Shown here piece by piece: positions 44,893 to 56,108 of a DNA stretch of 64,000 nucleotides. Made by a program: the position numbers and the translations under genes. The notes beneath the pieces are model-generated. The model was not told the origin of the DNA and searched no databases. It saw nothing but the letters and a program-made list of their open reading frames with translations. This stretch comes from Styela clava (lineage: Eukaryota > Chordata > Ascidiacea > Stolidobranchia > Styelidae). The stretch's first letter is position 1; every line of letters starts with the position of its first letter. Location of the stretch: positions 2,914,001 to 2,978,000 of the forward strand of contig NC_135260.1 of assembly GCF_964204865.1 (NCBI RefSeq), in the 5' to 3' direction.

Positions 44893-45165
44893 TCCCCTAA
44901 CTATCGATCGATAAGTCTTCGGTTTCCAACCGATATTCTCGTTTGTCTGTTTATTTGTCTGTCTGTATGTCTGTTAGATGAACGCGATATCTCACGAACG
45001 CGAGGTTGAATCTTCTCCAAATTTTGCATGTGCATGCATCTTACCTCGGACCAGAAGCCTATAGATTTTGGGTTAATTATGTCGTATAATTAGCGAGTTA
45101 TTAATTAATTAGCGATCTTCGGTCAATAAGTCTCCGGTCTCCGACCGATATTCTCGTTTATTAAT
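44893..45165 (+). repeat. Interspersed repeat family R1, copy 3
   Basis: Shares the GTTAGATGAACGCGATATCT block and flanking CGATATTCTCGTTT runs with copy 2. Non-coding; no transposase. Confidence 0.7.
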
Positions 45166-45538
45166 TAGCACAAAAAGATTACCACAAACAAGTAATAATC
45201 ACAACTTACAAGTAAAAGTAATTAGTATGGTAAAACTCGATTACTGTTCAACACATTTGTTTGGTACAGCAATTGTTCCATACATATCACTCCCCAGCAC
45301 AATCAATGCTACAAAATAATGCAATGAATATTCCTATAATATTGTACCGCTTATTAAATTGTAAAAAATATGTTTTGGATTTTGGTATAAATATGAGCAT
45401 TTTGTAATATTTGTGATAAAGTGTTTTTCAGGTTGAACATTAAATTCTCATTGATCAACAATATCACTAAGTTTTTTTCAAGCGCAATGACGTCACATCT
45501 AGCGTATACAGGGTAACTAACACAGCATTAACTTTGTT

Positions 45539-45750
45539 TCATTCCACAGGTCTAATTTTCATTTCGACGAACCTAAGTGAGTAAAATTCTTCATCTGATT
45601 TTTTCCACGAATTCCATTTTATTCCCGGATCGTCTCTACCAATTACTCCATGTTTGACATACGGTCCAGTCAAATGACAGTAATAGCATTTACAAAACCA
45701 CCATCCTCCCTTTCAATTTTAGCGCAGTTGTCAGAATAATCATCATTATG
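45539..45750 (-). pseudogene. Duplicated, frameshifted terminal FReD exon
   Basis: Partial copy of the last exon of the FReD gene (46774-47107). It keeps the SDNCAK start of the second disulfide region, the GGWWF region and the WNSWKKSDEEFYSL..FVEMK end with a TGA at the same place. One base is missing in the run before the GGWWF codons (AAATTG against AAAATTAC), so the frame breaks. It lacks the upstream half and the acceptor site of the exon. Confidence 0.75.
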
Positions 45751-46773
45751 TTGAAGCATTGCTCTCTTCTTATCATAATAATGGCGCGAAATTTTTACCT
45801 CGACAATGATTTTGTATTATATTTTGAGAATGACCATAAAATCTACCACATACATACAAAAGAGATTTATAGTTTTTATGCAAGCACTTTAAGATTTTGC
45901 AAGTTTTTTTTTGTGTGGTTAAATTTTCCACTGGAACGCAGTCATACACGGTAAAAAGTAAAAAATCTTTCCAAAAATAAATCCGCCTTGATTTTTTAAA
46001 AAATTTGTTGACGACATTGACGCCCCTATTCATATTAACCTTACATCCCCGCCGGAACGAGATGACTCTAGATGCTGCCTGCCAACTGTCAACCTAATAT
46101 TAAGTTCTGTTCTTACGAATGTATGTAGAATGCTAAAGTTTGTGCGCAAGTTTGCTCCTCCACGATAAGATAATATAAATCTATCACGTCAAGCAAGGTA
46201 AACATCGTTTTATCACAAAAGAGAAGTAAGAGCGCGACATTGAGCTGAAACCAATTCGGAAAAGAAACAAGTAGCGACAACAACGATACTATTTTTTTAT
46301 TTGGTACACAAAGATAAATAAAAGCAAATAAAAAATCACATAACTCGATTACTGTTCAACATATTTGTTTGGTGTAGCAATTGTTCAAAACATATCCCCG
46401 GTACAAGCCATGCAACAAATTATTAGAATGATTTATTCTGTGATTTACACTATTAACCGCTTATCTAATTGTATATCTAAATTTGTTTTGGATTTGGGCA
46501 AAAATCTTGACCATTTTGTAATATTTGTGTTTCTGGTTAAATATTATATTTCCCATGATACCAAATACAATCTACCGAAGTTAACTTTAATTAAAACCTA
46601 ACTGGATTATTCAAACATATATATCATATCGTACAAAATTTGCAATGAATGATCCTTGTAATTTAATATGTTTTGAATTTTGGCGAAAATGTTTCAGGTT
46701 AAATAATATATTTCCATTGATTACTATTTGTACTAATAATATGTACGCTAACTATCACTGAATTAAATTTGTT

Positions 46774-49700
46774 TCATTCCACGGGTCTCATTTTCATTTC
46801 GACAAACTTAAGTAAGTAGAATTCTTCATCCGATTTTTTCCACGAATTCCATGATATTCCCGGATTGTATCTATCGACTACTTCATCTTCGACATACGGT
46901 CCAGTCAAATGACAGTAATAACATTTATGAAACCACCATCCTCCCTTGTAATTTTTAGCGCAGTTGCCAGAATCCTCATCATCGTTATCATGATCTTTAG
47001 TTGTAAACGGTTTTTGATCGTGGTAACCAATCGAATTTCCTGCATCTCCTGAGTATTCTCCAATTGTCAGTTTGTACTTTTCAGATGATGATGCAATCTG
47101 GAATTTTCTAAAAATAATGATATTTGATTAGAAATAGAGAATATATGAAATTAAGATTTCAAAGGGTTTGAATAGGCATCAATGTTTCAATGTGGTATCA
47201 AAATATTCAGTCAAATCTAATTGATAAACCGGAATATATTAAATATAATTATTCTGAACAAAAACGAAAGTAAAGAAATTTTTTTTTTTAATAGATTGCT
47301 TTTCGAAAGTATTTTGTAAATCTGACGACCAAGACCTTGTCTCCTTCGAATTAGATCAGGATTTACGATTTTCTGAAAAACGAATATAAATGTCTGAATA
47401 ATATACCAGCGGAATAGCGGGCGTTTATATTCATCTTTCAAACTATCCGATTAAAAGCATAAATGCACCTATATTTAACAAATCTCTTCTTTTCGTTAAT
47501 GTTTTCTATATTGGTTCGAATTTCATACGTTTGACTCAATGTATCGATTCAGTCAAATTTAAGTATTGATAAACCGGAATATATTGAATAAAATTATTCT
47601 AAACCAAAACGAAAGTAAAACGTTTATAAGAGATTGTTTCTTATTATTAGTCTGTAAATCTGTCGACTAAGATGTTGTCTCTTTCGAATTTAGATCAAGA
47701 TTTAGGATTTTCTGAAAAACGAATATAAATGTCAGTCAGCGGAATAGCAGGCGTTTATATTCATCTTTTGAACCATCCGATTAAAAGCATCAACATACCT
47801 ATATTTAGCGAATCTCTTCTCTCCGTTGAAGTTTTCCATATCGATTCGAAGTTCATAAGTTTGACTCGATGTAAGGTAATGCAACTTGTCCAGACCTAGG
47901 CCAAAGTTTCTTTGTTTTAAATAAGGAAAAAATATCAAATTTAAGTCCTAGACGGCGGAGGAGTTTTCATACGGGGAGAGCTGTATTTAATATGGTGCTA
48001 GATAAATTTTATTACGAGGTTTCTCAGAGCAACGGAAATTGTCATCTTGAAACGTAAGTAAAATACTTATGAAAGTCGCTATTCAAAGGAGAATGACGGA
48101 TTTTATAGCTAATAAGCTCTGTTAAAAAGTACTACCTTAGTTATTGATATATTGGGTATTTGCGGTACATGTAAATTCAAACAAGGAACTGATATGTTAT
48201 CATGAATAAGGAACTTCAACTATCTACTGAAAAATACTGGAACAACCAGAGCATTTAGGAAAAATTTCGTGTCCAGCAAATCAAAAGCTGTTTAGAAGTC
48301 GATAGCGGAATAATGAATATAATGCTTTTTAAATAAATTCCACTCTAATTCGCTTCCATGCGAACTATAACATCATATTATCAACATACCAAACCAAAAC
48401 TCAGTTTCAAGATCGAATCCGTTTACGTATTCTATCCAATTTCTATCAAAATCGGCCGAGCCATCTGAACGTCGAAGAATCACCTGAAAAACAATATTCA
48501 TATTTCATTTCTTGCTTTGCGTATGTGGCCAATTTTACTAATAGTAATTTATTTATCACCTCAATTTACATTCAAAGATATCTTTGAACACTAAGTACCG
48601 AATAATTGTAAAAAAAGACTTTAGCTTAAACTCACCAACCAATTCCCTTTGTCAGTGTAAAAATCGCATCTGACATTTGTTCTTTCAACACCGAGAAGAA
48701 AAATCTTCACCATATTCCCACTTGAATCTTCTGTTTGACGGGCATCTTCGCATGTCTTTGGAAATTCCTTTTTCAGGGCTATAAAGCATTATATCGTTGT
48801 TTATTAAAATTCCGTAAGCACGACCACAAATTCCATGTCATAATTCCAACAGGAAAGCACTTCGAAAATCGCATACGATAACACAGATATTTAATTTATA
48901 TTCAGCTTTCGTGCAAAACAGATGTATTACGTTCTGTACAAAACAACTAAGTTCCTGAAGATTCAGAATATATTCCTTCTACTTCATTAGGTGGTATAAG
49001 TCAAAATGGTTTGATCCCAAACATCGTTTATACAAATAAGCTTAGAAATGCATGCATTGTGGTGTATACCTGTTATCTTGTTTTTGCATATTTCTAACTC
49101 TGATTTCATCTTCAGTTTTTCTTTTTTTAGGGCTGTTTTTTCCGACTTTGCCTTTTTAAGAGATGTCTGTAATTGACCCGCTAAAAAAGCACAATTATAA
49201 TGAGATTATGGAGATGTTTGTTATTTTTTCTACCTGGCTTTAAAAATTGGGATTTGTTGAAAGCTTGAAATCTTATCAATGAAGTATTCGACAAAGATAA
49301 TTGGTGCCTATCATAAAACATCAATAAAATATCACAGAAGAATACTCACAGTTATTCTTGACATTTGCAATTTCGGAGTTCAATGTGTCAACTTTCAAAA
49401 TGGAATCTTAATGAAAATAAATGGAACGCTTGAATTCAGTGTCTATGTCTCATATCTATTTCTATGTTGACACTAAAACAAGAGAGCAACGCTCAAATAT
49501 ATACCCACGTGGACCAGAGCGAAGCAATCCTTATCTTTATCAGTCCTTATTCGAAGAGAATGGCGATTTTATAATGATGAAGACGAAAATTAACAAGAAC
49601 AACAACAAAATATTGAAAATGCGCAATGCGTCCATTCACGTGTCAAATAATAAGTGCACTACCGTGCTGTAGGTACCAGTGCATATGAATGCAACAATGT

Positions 49701-52700
49701 TTTCATGCCAAATACAATAAATACATATTTAAATACAATTTTCACAAATTTTAAAAATAGAACATGGAATAAATTTGAAAAAATATTCATCAAGTTTTTA
49801 TTCCCACAAAAACGAGAAAAAACTTGATTTCCTATAATTGGACAACTTATACGGGAATTGTCAAGAACCCAACAATTAGTCAACTATTAGCACTCAGATG
49901 CTTGAGAATAGGTATGGCGACAAATTCAGATGCTTGATTTTAGCTATGGAACAACTGAAATCATGTCGGTTTAGCACACATCCTACTCACTACTAGGGCT
50001 GTTCAAAATCGAACCGGATATTTTTCTCCGATCGAACCGAATGATCGAATATCATTGCGCAATACAAAATCTGTCTCTATTGTACAACAAAAATGACTCT
50101 TTGATATTGTGATAATGTATGTGCTGTTACATATAAAATACTGCTGATATTTAGCATAACTCTTTTTCTAGAGTTATGAAAGGAAATCACATGCCTTCAT
50201 GAACTGGTCAAACAATTTAGAAATCTCCGAAAAAAGTTTCGAAAACTGTAGAAAGTTAGAGAATTGCACAGAATTTCAATTCTTTTTTACCCATTTCTAA
50301 TGAATTCAGTTTTAATAAGGCATGTAGAGCCTAGCCTGTAGGTGCTATTAGGCTTGCACGTAATTTACGGATTTACGGAATTACGGAATTATTTCGAGTT
50401 ACGAAAGCGAAGTTACGAATTACGTAAAGTCGTAATTATTGGTCGAGCGCTTTCGCGATTGAAACGAGCTCTCTTCAGAGCAGTCAATTCCGTCGATTGT
50501 AAAAAATTAAAGTTTAAGTAAAAAGTTAGAGTTCCAGTATTCGCAGCCGTTTTTCTCTCTCTTGTTATGCAGATGGGGAAGGCATAACGCGTCATTTACT
50601 AACCTATTATCAACTTATCTAGGATGGCCAATTAACCGTAGATAAGGAATAGAATTGTGTTGAGACCGATGGACGTCAACACACCTGGTTTCAACTTCTT
50701 CGGGTGAAATGACTAAAGAATGTAAGAGATCAACTTATAAAAAACATGGTCTATTTGTAAATGCCGCGATAATTAATGTCGCGCTTATCAAACAGCAATA
50801 TAAAGACGGAAGAGAAATTGCGTAATGAACCAACGCAACTTAAGTCTTTTCGGCATCGGTAAAGCGATTGAGACGGCAGAGAAACAACAATACGGCGGGA
50901 TTTCACGTGTTTATTCTGCGCGAGATCCATTTTCTATCACAAAATCTTTATGTTCTGTTACCGATTTTATCGTTATATATCTGTCCGGACTTGGCATTGC
51001 TCAATATGTTTTTCACAATGCCTCGCAATATGTCGGCCAAATATGATTACCTGTCTTTACCAAATGCGGCAACTTATTTTGATTTATCGTCGACTCGAAT
51101 ACCACCGGCACTTGACCAAACTTGTGTCAATCTTGGCAAATAGGATTGTCGACTTGAGTTAGAAAAATAAATTAATATTTTCATGAGTGCAAAATAAATA
51201 TCACAAAATGCATTGTTTTGCGATATAACTTTGTATTTTCGGAGAAGGCATGTCATATAAGTACGGTATTTTAAATAATGCGCAAATAATTAATATTTGA
51301 TCTAAATTTATCGCAAATAATGCTATAACTTTTAGGCCGCGAAATGATTTAATGTAAAATGAAGCATGGAATTCGGAATATCGTCAATAAGTCGGCATCA
51401 ATAATTGTTATAAAATGCTAACTAAGTAGTAAAGTCGGATATTGTAAAAAACGGTGAAATAACAAGCCTTCGTAGCCAGGCAAGCGAAAGTATAATCAAA
51501 CGAGAGAATACGCTTGTAGTTGATTAATAAATTAGCAACCCGGAATTTTTATTTAATACGAAAGTCGTATTAATACGTTCATACGATTTTAAAAAAGTGA
51601 ACTATCGTTTCTTAAATATATTACCAGTGTTGGTAATGATAAAATTGATCGCATAAAATTTGGTGATAAAGTGGATAAAAAAAAAATCAAAGCTAATACA
51701 AAAGATAAAAATCAGAATAAAATTATTTTGAATTCACTCCTTGATATTTGTCCTTAACATCTGTCGCCGGCGTGTAGTACTGCCGAGAATATGAAAACCA
51801 AACTTCGATGTCCCATTCGGAATAGAAGTGGATTAAATTGGTTGTTATGATAGGTTTAAATGTGTGAAAAAAATATCGCAATTACGGGGTCATTACGTAA
51901 TCGATTTGGCCGTAATTACGGAATTGATTTTTGTCAATTACGTGCAAGCCTAGGTGCTATTTAATCTTATTATCATTAGTCTTAAGGTGTTTATGTATAA
52001 TTTTCAGCAAAATCATAAACAATTATCAATATAGGTAAAGCTGTTGCCCAAGAAATTCGAAATTACATTAAGGGAGATTACAAATTCAAAGCTAGTTTAA
52101 TGATATTAATATCTTTAATATCATCTTCGCACGTTTTCGGAAATCCCTCTTTTAAGGCTATAAAGCATTAAGTCGTTATTTATTAAGATAATTTAGCATG
52201 TACAAATTTCTTGTCATCTTTTTCATAATTAAAATATTAAAAATACAGCTTTATTTGCATAAAATTATTTTACCCTTTTACAGACCAATAATTGAGTATA
52301 CTACTAGCACCCGGGTACGTTAGATTTTGTGTGGAACACCTGCAAGCATGAAAGTTAAGAAGACATATTTCATCACATGCTTGATGTGATGAGGACGGGA
52401 ATATTCTAAGTCTTGGAATATTCTAAACATCTTTCATATAAATAGGTATGAAAATTTACCGATTTAGGCCTACCTACTATTTTGTTTTTGCAACTCTCTA
52501 ATTGCATTTGGATTGTCTGTTTTCCCATTCGTAAGGCTGTATTTTTTGACTCTGTCTTTTCGAGGAATGTTCGTAATTCTTCAGCTAAGAAAAGCACAAG
52601 AATAAAAAAAGTACGTCTATTTTCTGTCGTATGCCTTATTTCGGAAAATTGAATTTATTTTGAGTCATCTGATTGAAGAAGAATTTGTCAAGAACAATTC

Positions 52701-55700
52701 ATGACGATTACAACATATCAAGAAATATAACAGACGAATACTCACAATTATTCTGGAGTTCTATAATTTCAGAGTTTAATGCGGCAACTTTCAAAATGTA
52801 ATCTGAATGAAAATAAGTGGAACGGTTGAATTTAGTGCCCATGTCTAATATCTTAATGTTGACACCCATAAACAAATTAAATATTTATTTAAATTTCGTA
52901 CTGTAATTATCAGTGGGATCTTTGAATAAATGAAACTTCTTTAAATGTCAACTTGTGCAATCGATTGAAATCTGCGGGCAAACTACTCACCCAACGATTC
53001 AACTAAATAAATCCTACATTTCCTACATAAATACATTTTATTTATTACAATTATTTAATTCTCACAGTTGAGCAAAACTAGAGCGTCTTCTGGAATTTAG
53101 ATGTCGGAAATAACCAATATAAAAAATTAAATGAATTTTGTTGATATGAAGACGTAAATTATGTACCTTGCATTGATATGTCCATAACATCTTGAACAGC
53201 GACCAGAAGACCAATGCAAACAATAGCGTAACAGATAACGCTGCGACGAGAATCTGGAATATAGATTATATATGATACCTTTTACAAACAAAGACAGCAA
53301 TGACGAAAAAGTTGTCTGGATACAATCTCAATTAAGAAATATGCCGATTATGACATTTCTAGTCGTCTTATACTTGTCGGCTTTTCGTAAATTGATTATT
53401 ACTTGGAGTAGATTTGAGTAAATGTTTCATCACTGCTTCAGATGAGATAATGCTGGAAATGTCTTATGGATTAAGCTTGCAACACTAAAAAAGTGGCTTT
53501 TACTCAATACTAGACTCACTTTTAACGTGTTCATTCTTTTGTTCATCATATGCACGTAATCTTGTTGTAATATTTACTATCGTTATGTCTTTGTTATGTA
53601 AATCTCTTTGTTTTACAAGCGCTGTAAAAAGATCATAATTGAGTGAACATGTATTGCGAGAGACACGGTAATAAAGCAGTTGAAATTACAAGATACCCCA
53701 TATCGAGTTCATGACTCACGTATATATGGCAAGCAAAAATTGTCATGAGAAGATACACCGGGGACGTTTTTGGCATTATCTAACTTAACGTTCGCCATTC
53801 GAATCGCGCATTGGTAACTTTGATAAATAGATTGTCACCGGGATTAATATTGAATTTGGTAACAAGTAAATACAGTGTTCTTCGTGAATTGTAGTAAGTC
53901 ATCTCGTAACAGTTGTATTGTTCATATTTTACAGCATAAAAAGGCATATTTAAAAAACTTTTCTGCAAAGTTCACAAACCTTGTTCTTGCTGTTGGACAT
54001 CTCTTTCTTTTAATTCATCGTTTTCTGCTTCGAGCATCTGCATTCTCCTATTACTTTCAGCAACTAAACTTTCTTTTTCTTGTAATGATCTTGCTTGAAG
54101 TACATCTGTAAAAATTACCCTCTGATTTAAATTAGTTTCTAACGGTTAAAATTCCTCTTGTCCGTTCCGGTGTCCGCCATCTTAGTTCACATATTTTGGG
54201 AGTAGGCTACCGTCAAAGATATGCAGTATATTCTAGTAGAAGCCTTGTTCAGAAAGATAATGACATCGGGAACCCTCACATTCCAATAAAAATTATTCAA
54301 GTCAAGTAAATGAAAATAATAAGAAAAACTTCGAAATGTATTTACTTATTTCAAGTTGCTGTTGCAATTGTTGTTCCAGCTCAAGTTTTTCCCTCTCTAG
54401 TTTCTGTTTTTCCAAATTATCTGCAACAAGGTTGCCCTTTGTAAAATTTTAGCTATTATACATCTGTCTAATTGCTGAATCTTTAACCATTTTTGGGGGG
54501 CGATAAATAAAGAGATCGTTTCTATTACACGTTATTCTCATTTTGCGCAATTCGAAAGGTAAATGGTAATAACATATGATTCGCTAAATGTACGTACGGA
54601 AGAGTTCGCAAGAGAGCTTTGTGAGTTATCAAACAAAACGTGCGGTAAATATCAACGTGTTAAAAATATATCTTTCTTTTTTGTATATCGAATGGCCAAC
54701 GTTTACACTGTGCTTTCGTTCAACTCACTTGAATTGTTTTCTGCAAAATTGACTTGTATTGCCTCGTCTTGAGCAGGCGGTGCATGAACGTCGATTTCTT
54801 GCCGAGGTCTGCCTGAAGGACGTGCTAAAATACAGTTTGCTATGAACCTATAAATATTATTGCTCTTTAGGCGTTGTTCAAATTGTAATCAACAGACCCA
54901 AATTTACAGTATTGAGTTGAAGTGTTGGAATATTTGATGAATTAAAATAAGAATTATGACATTATGAGCCATCATATAATAAAAGAAAGCACCATGTAAT
55001 AATCGGGGTCATTATGACGTTATTTTCATCAGTATTTTCAACGGAATTGATACCTATAAAAATTATAGTCGTAATTTCAGACACAGGTGGGCTGAATCCG
55101 ACCTGTGGGACCTAATTTTACGACCCCTAGTACGGACCACTGGTTCTCAAACGGTGGGGAGCGCCACACAAAGGGACGTATATAATTTTTTTGAGGCGGC
55201 GGGAAGCTAATTGAAAATAAAAAGTTTGAGAATCACTGATTTAGACGTTTTATGAATCGTGTAATTGGGAATTGAATCTATCTTACGTTGATACCCTGGA
55301 GTCAAAATAAACTTTCCTACCTGTATCATCCGGTACAGCTTTTGGAGGCGACTCGCCGGATTCTGAAAAAGAGACAAATGCATGCATCTAAGAAAGAGAG
55401 AATGTAATTCCTTTATTCCCGCAACGACGTTTTTGTTCATAATGACGCTACATGGGAAGAGAAATCCGTAATTCAAGCTTCCTCAATGTTTATAAATTCC
55501 GTTATTAAAGTTGCAGTGAACAATATATAATATTTACCCATTTGGAAGGAAATTTTATACGGATGTATCTTGATAAAAAAGCAAGGTGTTTTTTTTTTCA
55601 ATTTCTCTAGCAAGTCTTTCAGTTGTTTACTTGAATGATGATATTTTCAAAATTGCTGCTTTTCCTATATGCACTAAGTAATATCAACCTAGTCCTAATG

Positions 55701-56108
55701 TTTTAGATAGAATTCACCAATATACGTCCAATAGTTACTCATGACAATTTAGATATTTTTGAGAAGCAACAAGGAACTTCAATCTTCAAAAACCTACCCG
55801 ACAAACGTTGAACTTCTTTAAGTTCTTCCTGAAATTCATGTTTTACTTTGTCACTTTCTGGTACGAAGACTGAAATGAATAAAATCAAAATTTTCTGCTA
55901 TTGAGAAGTTAGGAAACCATTTTAATTTTAGATTGGAAGAAAATTTTAAAAGGCATGATGTGTTTTGCATTTATTCGAAGTGGAAGTTTAAATGTACAGT
56001 TATTCGGTACGATTTTTGAAAATCTCGATAAATATCAAAATACTGTAAAGAACTGATCAAACCTTTTTTTGATTCTGCTGGGTTTTTGCTCTTGTCGGCA
56101 TCATCCAT
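46774..56108 (-). CDS. Type II membrane protein with coiled coils and fibrinogen-related domain, 515 aa
   Basis: Fifteen minus-strand exons close in phase (1548 nt): 56108-56063, 55869-55798, 55362-55321, 54824-54729, 54420-54346, 54105-53980, 53253-53167, 52802-52746, 52584-52474, 49406-49350, 49180-49070, 48778-48636, 48483-48390, 47895-47799, 47107-46774. Start MDDADKSKNPAESKK. Residues ~86-152 are a cytoplasmic coiled coil (LEREKLELEQQLQQQ; MLEAENDELKER). Two Arg precede a membrane helix at ~155-178 (SVICYAIVCIGLLVAVQDVM), so the C-terminus is predicted outside. Residues ~182-293 are two repeated coiled-coil exon pairs. The FReD (~294-515) has PKTCEDA, RCDFYTDKGNWLV, RRSDGSADFDRNW, GLDKLHYLTS, a DHDND calcium-type loop, NCA, GGWWF and a WNSWKK end. 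The layout resembles FIBCD1, a known type II FReD receptor. Ligand unknown. The acceptor CTAG/GT of the GLDKL exon is the least canonical junction. Confidence 0.85.
47469..47543 (-). pseudogene. Partial duplicate of an FReD exon inside the next intron
   Basis: A ~345-bp tandem duplication (about 47215-47545 against 47560-47880) copied the last ~75 bp of the exon at 47799-47895. The copy still reads openly (LSQTYEIRTNIENINEKKRF) and keeps a GT donor, but has no first half and no acceptor. It could be an exon remnant or a very rare alternative piece. Confidence 0.7.
49478..49648 (+). repeat. Interspersed repeat family R2, copy 3 (shorter)
   Basis: Begins ACAAGAGAGCAACGCTC and ends CATTCACGTGTCAAAT, same order as the copy at 24.85 kb with an internal deletion. 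Lies in an intron of the FReD gene. Confidence 0.55.
50349..51951. mobile_element. Non-autonomous hAT-like element, 1603 bp
   Basis: Perfect 17-bp terminal inverted repeats (TAGGCTTGCACGTAATT) with an exact 8-bp target duplication GGTGCTAT at 50341-50348 and 51952-51959. Both ends carry multiple TTACGGAATTACG-like subterminal repeats, as expected for transposase-binding sites. I see no transposase motif inside. It sits in the FReD gene intron between the two coiled-coil exon pairs. Confidence 0.85.
52120..52157 (-). pseudogene. Fragment of the first FReD exon
   Basis: The start of the exon at 48778 (acceptor CTTTATAG, then residues like LKEGFPKTCED) recurs here and then diverges into simple sequence. 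It follows the first coiled-coil exon pair, showing that the duplicated segment originally reached into the FReD. Confidence 0.7.
55138..55238. mobile_element. Short hAT-type MITE
   Basis: Ends CACTGGTTCTCAAAC and, inverted, CAGTGATTCTCAAAC, close to the widespread hAT terminus CAGTG.TTCTCAAAC. About 101 bp. No clear target duplication. Lies in an intron of the FReD gene. Confidence 0.6.

Larger units (their letters stand above)
44285..46990. repeat. Tandem duplication of the 3' end of the FReD gene
   Basis: Sequence from about 44285-45750 matches 46040-46990 in the same order: a GTCAACCTAATATTA segment, then CTCGATTACTGTTCAACA, then the terminal FReD exon. The more distal copy (44.3-45.75 kb) also contains two R1 repeats. 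Confidence 0.65.
49070..52884 (-). repeat. Duplicated coiled-coil exon pair
   Basis: The 57-bp plus 111-bp exon pair (ILKVAALNSEIIELQNN; then LRTFLEKTESKNTAL) at 52.8-52.47 kb is repeated at 49.41-49.07 kb (ILKVDTLNSEIANVKNN; then LQTSLKKAKSEKTAL) with the same lengths, phases and flanking intron sequence. Both pairs can be spliced in, lengthening the extracellular stalk. Confidence 0.8.

Noticed and set aside
46774..56108. Identity with ascidian v-Themis
   Set aside because: Here a membrane helix and a long cytoplasmic coiled coil precede the FReD, and no PKD1-like gene is on the other strand.
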